Source: an uncultured Ruminococcus sp. (GTDB lineage Bacteria > Bacillota_A > Clostridia > Oscillospirales > Ruminococcaceae). Taken from it: a stretch of DNA of 5,333 nucleotides. Below the pieces are notes generated by a model that saw only the letters and a program-made list of their open reading frames with translations, was not told the DNA's origin and did no database searches. Each line of letters opens with the position of its first letter. Position 1 is the stretch's first letter. The position numbers and the translations under genes are program-made. The stretch lies in assembly GCA_937880065.1 (NCBI GenBank), contig CALFMA010000217.1, positions 1-5,333 of the forward strand, read 5' to 3'. This document shows, piece after piece, positions 1 through 3,716 of this stretch.

Positions 1-13
1 TAGCAAGCGGTTT

Positions 14-34
14 AATTAAGAATTAAGAATTAAG
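14..34. repeat. 7-nt tandem repeat, three perfect copies
   Basis: AATTAAG occurs three times in perfect tandem (14-20, 21-27, 28-34), and a fourth partial copy follows. The array lies just before a terminator. The 7-nt period is the same as in the unrelated GCYRTTA arrays at 932-948, 3176-3240 and 3588-3657. It may lie in the 3' untranslated region of a gene ending before or at the window edge. No function can be read from it. Confidence 0.75.
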
Positions 35-41
35 AATTTAT

Positions 42-72
42 GGACGGTGGAATTTTTCTGCCGTCCTTTTTT
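42..72 (+). terminator. Intrinsic terminator of an upstream gene outside the window
   Basis: GGACGG (42-47) pairs with CCGTCC (61-66). Two G-U pairs and one G-C pair extend this to a 9-bp stem with a 7-nt AATTTTT loop, followed directly by six T residues (67-72). The T run on the + strand gives the direction. It most likely ends a + strand transcript that enters from the left. The hairpin closely resembles the terminator at 955-986. Confidence 0.8.
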
Positions 73-109
73 ATACCAATCCCTAAAATGTTATTTTAGG
101 AATTTGTAT
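73..109. repeat. Imperfect palindrome (ATACCAAT element), possible REP or MITE-like repeat
   Basis: Two 17-nt arms (73-89 and 93-109) around a GTT loop are complementary except at two positions. The core is a perfect 8-bp stem, CCTAAAAT/ATTTTAGG. The left arm is repeated at 1031-1046 with 14 of 16 matching bases, so this is a dispersed element and not a chance hairpin. There is no T run after it, so it is not a typical terminator. Mobility is an inference. Confidence 0.6.
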
Positions 110-124
110 TAATTCAAAATCATA

Positions 125-153
125 TTGCTATTTCGTGAAAATTGTGATATAAT
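125..153 (+). promoter_or_regulatory. Sigma-A-type promoter for the DUF2461 gene
   Basis: A perfect -10 box TATAAT (148-153) is preceded by TG at 145-146, giving the extended form TGnTATAAT. A 17-nt spacer separates it from TTGCTA (125-130), which matches four of six bases of the -35 consensus. Transcription would start near 160, leaving a leader of about 28 nt before the ATG at 188. Confidence 0.75.
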
Positions 154-177
154 AGTCAAGGCAATATCGCAGAATAC

Positions 178-190
178 GGAGGTTTTTATG
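178..190 (+). promoter_or_regulatory. Ribosome binding site that fixes the DUF2461 start
   Basis: GGAGG (178-182) lies 5 nt before ATG at 188-190. The same frame is open back to a TTG at 125, but that codon forms part of the -35 box, has no Shine-Dalgarno sequence and would precede the predicted transcription start. The ATG at 188 is therefore preferred. Confidence 0.85.
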
Positions 191-928
191 TTCGAGGGAT
201 TTTCAAAGGAAGCTTTCGACTTCCTTTTTGATATAAGAATAAATAATAACAAAGAATGGTTTGAGCCAAGAAAAAAGATTTACACACAGCATATCTATGA
301 GCCGCTTAAAGCGCTTACGGCTGAGATTTTCAAGCCTTTTGAAAATACGGGTATGATAAGCAAAACAGGGCGGATTTACCGTGATGAAAGCTATCCGCCA
401 TATCTCCACTACCGTGATACTCTGTGGATTTACATCAGATATAACGCATGGGACTGGAGCAAAACTCCAACCCTGTATTTCGAGATTTCCCCGGAGGGTG
501 CGGAATTTGGTTTCCGCATTTCAAAGCCTGTGGCGGCAGTTATGGAGCATTTCCGTGGGGATATTGCGGATAATCCCGAATATTTCACGGAACTGATACA
601 AATGCTGAGGGATAATAATATTGAAATCGGCGGCGAGGAATACAAACGGAAAAAGAAATGCACCGTTCCCGAAGCGGAGGAACTTTTTCTCAAAAAGGGA
701 TTGTCGGCATATCGGAAAATCACCGATTTATCGGCATTGAATAAGCCTGAACTGGCAGAGGAGATAATCGAGGTGTTCCGCCTTACAATGCCGTTGAACG
801 ACTATTTCCACGGAGTTGTCAATAAAGTTGAGGCGGATAAAATAAGGGAAAAGCTTGAAATGCTTTCCGTTGATGACTCTGCGGATTTAAGCGGAGTTAA
901 AGCACCCGATGTGGAATTTATGTGGTAA
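188..928 (+). CDS. DUF2461 (TIGR02453) family protein, function unknown
   Basis: The protein has 246 residues, about the normal size for DUF2461, a widespread bacterial family with no established reaction. The family signature is clear. FEGFSKEAFDFL opens the protein and leads into NNNKEWF (19-25), the usual asparagine-rich turn before Glu-Trp-Phe. GRIYRD follows at 61-66, then the family's beta-rich centre (about 78-112, including YFEISPEG at 97-104), and the C-terminal half is mostly helical. No signal peptide or membrane segment is seen, so it is probably cytoplasmic. The start at ATG 188 is set by GGAGG 5 nt upstream and a good promoter. The gene has its own promoter and terminator, so it is a single-gene unit, convergent with the GH13 gene. 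Nothing nearby indicates its role. The family assignment is confident; the function is unknown. Confidence 0.9.
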   Translation: MFEGFSKEAFDFLFDIRINNNKEWFEPRKKIYTQHIYEPLKALTAEIFKPFENTGMISKTGRIYRDESYPPYLHYRDTLWIYIRYNAWDWSKTPTLYFEISPEGAEFGFRISKPVAAVMEHFRGDIADNPEYFTELIQMLRDNNIEIGGEEYKRKKKCTVPEAEELFLKKGLSAYRKITDLSALNKPELAEEIIEVFRLTMPLNDYFHGVVNKVEADKIREKLEMLSVDDSADLSGVKAPDVEFMW

Positions 929-931
929 AAA

Positions 932-948
932 AGCCATTAGCTGTTAGC
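932..948. repeat. Short GCYRTTA heptad array (fragment)
   Basis: GCCATTAGCTGTTAGCC gives two and a half units of the same 7-nt repeat that flanks the four-helix-bundle gene at 3176-3240 and 3588-3657. Here it begins 3 nt after the DUF2461 stop codon and ends just before the terminator, with no gene attached. It shows that the heptads are spread around the genome. Confidence 0.75.
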
Positions 949-954
949 CTTTTG

Positions 955-986
955 GAACGGTAGATAAACTTCTGCCGTTCTTTTTT
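955..986 (+). terminator. Intrinsic terminator of the DUF2461 gene
   Basis: GAACGGTAGA (955-964) pairs with TCTGCCGTTC (971-980) in a 10-bp stem with one G-U pair and a 6-nt loop, followed directly by six T residues (981-986). It begins 26 nt after the stop codon at 926-928. Compared with the terminator at 42-72, the second base pair has changed from G-C to A-T with pairing kept. Confidence 0.9.
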
Positions 987-1013
987 GTATGCTGAGGTTA
1001 CGAAGTGCCGTGA

Positions 1014-1025
1014 CCGAAATTTCGG
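1014..1025. repeat. Perfect 12-nt palindrome CCGAAATTTCGG
   Basis: CCGAAATTTCGG reads the same on both strands and lies between convergent genes, 28 nt after the T run of the DUF2461 terminator. It could be a binding site for a dimeric regulator or a remnant of a repeat. No promoter is close enough to link it to a gene. Confidence 0.4.
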
Positions 1026-1030
1026 AACTA

Positions 1031-1046
1031 ATACCAATTTCTAAAA
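1031..1046. repeat. Half-copy of the ATACCAAT element
   Basis: ATACCAATTTCTAAAA matches the left arm of the palindrome at 73-109 in 14 of 16 positions, and the reverse complement of its right arm also in 14 of 16. The opposing arm is missing here. It again lies shortly after a + strand terminator. Confidence 0.55.
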
Positions 1047-1069
1047 CAACAGCAGACAAATATAATGGC

Positions 1070-1103
1070 AAAAAAAAATGACTGTATCGGGGAAGATACA
1101 GCC
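1070..1103 (-). terminator. Intrinsic terminator, - strand
   Basis: On the - strand GGCTGTATC (1103-1095) pairs with GATACAGTC (1088-1080) around the loop TTCCCC. One A follows, then nine T residues (1078-1070). The second pair is G-U on this strand only, and the T run is also on this strand, so the direction is clear. It would end the candidate small RNA and any GH13 transcript that reads through from 1264. Confidence 0.85.
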
Positions 1104-1162
1104 TGTAGAGCGAAGGTCAGCTCCAAATAAATATAGAAGGGGAATTGGGGGATTATTAATCC
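1070..1162 (-). ncRNA. Candidate C-rich small RNA of about 93 nt
   Basis: On the - strand a -10 box (1169-1174) predicts a start near 1162, and a strong hairpin-T9 terminator ends at 1070. The RNA between would have three hairpins: a 5' GGATT/AATCC stem (1150-1162), a GGAGC/GCTCT stem with loop TGACCTTC (1107-1124), and the terminator stem. Three runs of C are exposed or near-exposed: CCCCC (1147-1151), CCCC (1139-1142) and CCCC in the terminator loop TTCCCC (1089-1094). C-rich single-stranded runs that pair with Shine-Dalgarno regions are typical of several Firmicute regulatory RNAs, such as the staphylococcal RsaE type. There is no ATG in the RNA and no good ribosome site. It could instead be only the 3' end of the GH13 transcript. 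Transcription from a separate promoter is an inference. Confidence 0.5.
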
Positions 1163-1168
1163 TCTTAT

Positions 1169-1212
1169 AGTATAGCCTGCGAACCTTAAAATAATCTTAA
1201 AGTTTACTGAAA
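1169..1212 (-). promoter_or_regulatory. Candidate activator-dependent promoter with 11-nt-spaced direct repeats
   Basis: On the - strand TATACT (1174-1169) fits a -10 box, but no TTGACA-like -35 lies 16-18 nt upstream. That region instead holds TTTAAGA (1201-1195) and TTTAAGG (1190-1184), whose starts are 11 nt apart. A weaker third unit, TTTCAGT (1212-1206), keeps the same spacing. Direct repeats with an 11-nt period over the -35 region are typical of OmpR/PhoB-family response regulators, for example the TTAACA repeats of B. subtilis PhoP. A poor -35 replaced by such repeats suggests positive control. Which regulator binds cannot be told. Confidence 0.45.
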
Positions 1213-1263
1213 TTTTAAGCTATCTGTATATTTTTGAATTATAACTGTGATATTAAAAGAATA
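1176..1263. other. AT-rich 3' region of the GH13 gene
   Basis: This stretch follows the GH13 stop codon and includes the operator-like repeats. On the + strand CTTAAAGTTT (1196-1205) and AAATTTTAAG (1210-1219) form a 10-bp stem with one G-U pair and loop ACTG. On the - strand the same stem has a mismatch and is followed by ATTATTTT, so it could be at most a weak GH13 terminator. I see no gene here. Confidence 0.4.
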
Positions 1264-3150
1264 TTATCCCACAAATTCCGCTTCGACAATTGCATAATCA
1301 TATGGCGGAAGTGTAACGCAATCGTTGTCGTAACTGCCGTTATACTGCTTAAAATTGCGGAATCTGAACAGTTTTTGCGATACATCTGAAATTTTTACCT
1401 CATCAGCTGATCTGTTGATAAAGAAAATATAGTCGGGATTTCCCTGACGTGTAAAGGCAACAACTCGTTCATCAATGGTGTATCCGTCATTTATAACAAA
1501 ATATGTTCTGCCGTCTTTCATATTGGGAATTGATTTTCTCACACGGCTAAGTTCCGAAACAAAATTGATAAGCTCCTGATCCTCATTTCCCCATGGATAA
1601 CAGCGACGGTTGAACGGGTCCTTATACCCCTGCAAGCCTGCCTCGTCACCATAGTAAATGCTCGGCACACCGGGGAGGAAAAACATCAGCGTCATAGCTA
1701 CTTTCAGCATATTTTTGCCCTGTCGGTACTGCTCCTCTGTGAGATATTTTTCAGCCATCCAATCCTTTGACTTATCGTCGCAATATTCCCCTGCAAGGCG
1801 ATTTATAGCCCTTTCAATGTCATGGGTTGACACGAAATTCATCAGCACATCAATTGACGGCTTTGGATAATTTTCAAGAATTGTCATAATCGAGTAAATG
1901 AAATCCCTTGCAAGTCCGCCCTTTACAAAGTTGATAATCGCTTCTCTGAACGGGTAATTCATAACGGAATCAAGCTGGTCGCCAAGGAGATAACGACGCT
2001 TTACACCGTAGCTTTCCTTATTTGATGCGTCCTCCCATACTTCGCCGATAATCACTTTGTCCTTGCCGTAATTTTTCACGGATTTACGCAGATTATTGAG
2101 GAACTGGTCGGGGAGTTCGTCTGCAACGTCAAGTCTGAATCCTGCCGCACCCTTGTCAAGCCAGTAATGGAGAACACCCTCATCACCGCAGATAAATTCC
2201 GTGTAATCCTCGTTATTTTCCCATATATTGGGCAATGTATCAATTCCCCACCACGCTTCATACTCATGGGGATAATTTATAAAGCTGTACCATTCGTAAT
2301 AGGGACTTTCCTTTGACTGGTATGCACCTACGGAATCCTTATATCTGCCGAATTTATTGAAATATCGGCTGTCCGCACCTGTGTGGGAGAATACACCGTC
2401 AAGAATTACGGATATACCGTACTTTTTCGCCTCTGTGCAAAGTTCCTCGAAATCGTCATTTGTACCAAGCATTGGGTCTGCTTTCATATAATCAGCGGTA
2501 TTATATCGGTGATTTTCGTGTGATTCAAAAATGGGATTGAGGTAAATGCAGGTCACTCCGAGGTCACTGAGGTATTTCAGCTTGGACTGAATTCCCTTGA
2601 AATCGCCGCCGAAATAGTCGTTATTCCACACGTGACCGTTGTGGTCGGGTTTATACCATGGAGTGCCGTTCCAGTCCTCACGGATAACTCTGCCCTCGGG
2701 AATATTTTCGTGAACCTCTCCGCTTTTGCAGAATCGGTCGGGGAAAATCTGATACATTATGCCGCCTTTGAGAAAATCGGGAGTTTCATAATCGTGGGCA
2801 TAAACTGTAAGCTGAAACAGTCCGCCGTCACCCTCGCCGCCCTCGTGGCAGTTGATTTTCTTGATATATCGGCGAATTCCGTCAGTTGTATATGAGAAAT
2901 AGTAGTAATGAACGTCGCTGTAACGAGGAGTATAATCGCAGGAATATACGAAACAATCTTCCTCCTCAGCGGTTACATTCATAGTGAGGAAACGCTCCTT
3001 GAAGCCTGTGCGGAAAAGTACGAGTACAGGCGGAAAATCGGGGCGTATTTCCTTTGAAAGACGAATTGAAAAGCGGCAGGTATTATATTGCCGAACTGCT
3101 CCGAAAATTGATTTATAGCTTAAATTCCATGTATCATATATTGGTTTCAC
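1264..3150 (-). CDS. Cytoplasmic GH13 alpha-glucan hydrolase (neopullulanase/cyclomaltodextrinase-like)
   Basis: This 628-residue protein belongs to the alpha-amylase family GH13. An N-terminal beta-sandwich-like domain (about 1-120) precedes the (beta/alpha)8 catalytic domain (about 125-540) and a C-terminal beta domain (about 545-628). The catalytic domain begins with MYQIFPDRF (132-140) and YFGGDFKGI (179-187). The conserved regions are complete: I DGVFSHTG (251-258), II GFRLDVADE (337-345) with nucleophile Asp341, III GEVWEDA (369-375) with acid/base Glu370, and IV FVSTHD (439-444) with Asp444. GVPSIYYGDEAGLQG follows at 494-508. There is no signal peptide, so it acts inside the cell, probably on maltodextrins or glycogen-derived chains, beside glycogen phosphorylase upstream. 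The exact specificity (neopullulanase, cyclomaltodextrinase, or GH13_39-like) cannot be fixed. The start is GTG at 3148-3150 with AGGAGG 10 nt upstream; the next in-frame Met is at residue 57, inside the N-terminal domain. No obvious promoter lies in the 66-nt gap to the four-helix gene, so it may be co-transcribed with it. Confidence 0.92.
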   Translation of the reverse strand: MKPIYDTWNLSYKSIFGAVRQYNTCRFSIRLSKEIRPDFPPVLVLFRTGFKERFLTMNVTAEEEDCFVYSCDYTPRYSDVHYYYFSYTTDGIRRYIKKINCHEGGEGDGGLFQLTVYAHDYETPDFLKGGIMYQIFPDRFCKSGEVHENIPEGRVIREDWNGTPWYKPDHNGHVWNNDYFGGDFKGIQSKLKYLSDLGVTCIYLNPIFESHENHRYNTADYMKADPMLGTNDDFEELCTEAKKYGISVILDGVFSHTGADSRYFNKFGRYKDSVGAYQSKESPYYEWYSFINYPHEYEAWWGIDTLPNIWENNEDYTEFICGDEGVLHYWLDKGAAGFRLDVADELPDQFLNNLRKSVKNYGKDKVIIGEVWEDASNKESYGVKRRYLLGDQLDSVMNYPFREAIINFVKGGLARDFIYSIMTILENYPKPSIDVLMNFVSTHDIERAINRLAGEYCDDKSKDWMAEKYLTEEQYRQGKNMLKVAMTLMFFLPGVPSIYYGDEAGLQGYKDPFNRRCYPWGNEDQELINFVSELSRVRKSIPNMKDGRTYFVINDGYTIDERVVAFTRQGNPDYIFFINRSADEVKISDVSQKLFRFRNFKQYNGSYDNDCVTLPPYDYAIVEAEFVG

Positions 3151-3166
3151 CTTTATATTACCTCCT
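3148..3166 (-). promoter_or_regulatory. Ribosome binding site and GTG start of the GH13 gene
   Basis: On the - strand a perfect AGGAGG (3166-3161) is followed by 10 nt and then GTG (3150-3148). The spacing is at the long end of normal. No ATG is available nearby. The Shine-Dalgarno sequence begins only about 10 nt beyond the outer edge of the left heptad array, so folding of that array could affect access to it. Confidence 0.75.
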
Positions 3167-3175
3167 TAGTCAGTA

Positions 3176-3240
3176 GCTATTAGCCGTTAGCCATTAGCCA
3201 TTAGCTATTTTAGCCGTCAGCCATTAGCTTTTAGCTTTTT
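3176..3240 (+). repeat. Left heptad array, consensus GCYRTTA
   Basis: Nine units in near-perfect 7-nt phase: GCTATTA, GCCGTTA, GCCATTA, GCCATTA, GCTATTTTA (2 nt inserted), GCCGTCA, GCCATTA, GCTTTTA and GCTTTTT. It is the inverted partner of the array at 3588-3657. Aligning eight units (3176-3233) with the reverse complement of 3595-3650 gives 45 matches in 56 positions by hand count. The inner end overlaps the last codons and the stop codon of the four-helix-bundle gene. Confidence 0.9.
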
Positions 3241-3576
3241 ATTTATTGCGTTCAACATTCTGCATACTTCATCACAAAGCTGAAAAGCCCTAAGCAATTG
3301 GTCAGACTTTATATATCCTAATCTTTGACATATGATTAGCTGTGTTTCAAGTTCATAAGCTGAGCCGTTGGCAATGTTAAGAAAACGCAAAAATTCTTTG
3401 TCCGAGTTACGTCCTCTGCCTTCTGCTATATTAGAGGGTATAGATACAGATGAGCGTTTAATCTGGTCGATAAGTGCATACCTTTCATCAGAAGGTAATA
3501 GTTTTATTATCCTGTAGACTTCTTCGACTAAATCCATTGATTTTTGCCATACAAGCATTTCTTTAAAACTTTGCAT
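3217..3576 (-). CDS. Four-helix-bundle protein, S23/IVS-encoded (TIGR02436) family
   Basis: The 119-residue protein matches the family encoded in 23S rRNA intervening sequences, which also includes Avd of diversity-generating retroelements. Hallmarks are FKEMLVWQKSMDLV (4-17), the LPSDERYALIDQIKRS segment (27-42), the signature VSIPSNIAEGRGR (44-56), FLRFLNIANGSAYELETQL (62-80) and GYIKSDQL near 87-94. The length is normal and the gene is intact. The fold is a small helical bundle that forms oligomers; the basic residues around 40-56 suit nucleic-acid contact, but no enzymatic role is known. ATG at 3574-3576 follows AGGAGT with a 6-nt gap. The last residues (KKLKANG) and the TGA stop are encoded by the left heptad array. 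No rRNA, reverse transcriptase or variable repeat is present here, so the host-rRNA and retroelement roles are not supported. The family is certain; the function is open. Confidence 0.92.
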   Translation of the reverse strand: MQSFKEMLVWQKSMDLVEEVYRIIKLLPSDERYALIDQIKRSSVSIPSNIAEGRGRNSDKEFLRFLNIANGSAYELETQLIICQRLGYIKSDQLLRAFQLCDEVCRMLNAINKKLKANG

Positions 3577-3587
3577 ATACTTACTCC

Positions 3588-3657
3588 TAAAATCTAAAGG
3601 CTAATGGCTAACAGCTAACAGCTAAAGGCTAACATCAAACAGCTAATGGCTAATCAT
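3588..3657 (-). repeat. Right heptad array, inverted relative to the left one
   Basis: Ten units in unbroken 7-nt phase on the + strand: TAAAATC, TAAAGGC, TAATGGC, TAACAGC, TAACAGC, TAAAGGC, TAACATC, AAACAGC, TAATGGC and TAATCAT. These are reverse complements of the GCYRTTA units on the left. The inner end touches the Shine-Dalgarno sequence of the four-helix-bundle gene (3583-3588), so the array forms its leader. Confidence 0.9.
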
Positions 3658-3661
3658 ATCA
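3653..3661 (-). promoter_or_regulatory. Possible extended -10 promoter for the four-helix unit
   Basis: On the - strand TGATATGAT gives the extended -10 form TGn plus TATGAT (3658-3653, five of six consensus bases). No good -35 lies 17 nt upstream, where the glgP terminator stem is. A start near 3646 would place nearly the whole right array in the leader and could also serve the GH13 gene. Confidence 0.3.
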
Positions 3662-3666
3662 AAGTA

Positions 3667-3704
3667 CGACAATAAGGCTGCACATAAATACAGCCTTATC
3701 ATCG
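3667..3704 (-). terminator. Hairpin ending the glycogen phosphorylase transcript
   Basis: On the - strand CGATGATAAGGCTG (3704-3691) pairs with CAGCCTTATTGTCG (3680-3667) over 14 bp with a 10-nt loop. Two of the pairs are G-U on this strand but mismatches on the other, so the structure belongs to RNA read leftward from the phosphorylase gene. It starts 12 nt after the stop codon. The following TACTTTGA is a poor T run, so termination may be partial and allow read-through into the downstream genes. Confidence 0.65.
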
Positions 3705-3716
3705 AATATTATTTTA

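Larger units (their letters stand above)
3176..3657 (-). mobile_element. Putative heptad-bounded four-helix-bundle unit
   Basis: A single small gene is enclosed by two inverted arrays of the same 7-nt repeat, and the whole unit of about 480 bp sits between two glycogen-metabolism genes. In RNA, or in single-stranded DNA, the arms can pair into a stem of about 56 bp with the gene in the loop. That matches the design of intervening sequences in 23S rRNA, where this protein family was first described. There is no transposase, and I found no convincing target-site duplication at 3160-3176 versus 3657-3670. Calling it mobile is therefore an inference from structure; it may be a passive repeat nest. 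Confidence 0.4.

Noticed and set aside
1..19. The 3' end of a coding gene at the left edge
   Set aside because: The + strand terminator at 42-72 implies an upstream gene, but every forward frame stops within 26 nt and too little sequence is present to choose one.
125..187. An upstream TTG start extending the DUF2461 protein by 21 residues
   Set aside because: The TTG overlaps the -35 box, lies before the predicted transcription start and has no ribosome site. The extra residues do not fit the family, which begins at FEGF.
1028..1126. A 32-residue - strand reading frame from TTG at 1126 ending in TAG
   Set aside because: It has no ribosome binding site and no ATG, and it runs through the terminator hairpin and T9, so it could not be fully transcribed from the candidate small-RNA promoter.
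1264..3150. A secreted alpha-amylase
   Set aside because: The N-terminus lacks a charged-hydrophobic signal peptide and there is no anchor or dockerin. The enzyme is predicted to be cytoplasmic.
3176..3240. A CRISPR array
   Set aside because: The unit is 7 nt and directly tandem, with no spacers. No cas gene is present.
3217..3576. A diversity-generating retroelement, because Avd belongs to the same four-helix-bundle family
   Set aside because: No reverse transcriptase, template repeat or variable repeat is present, and the neighbouring proteins are ordinary glucan enzymes.
3176..3657. A 23S rRNA intervening sequence
   Set aside because: The flanks are protein-coding genes and a terminator. 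No rRNA sequence is seen on either side.
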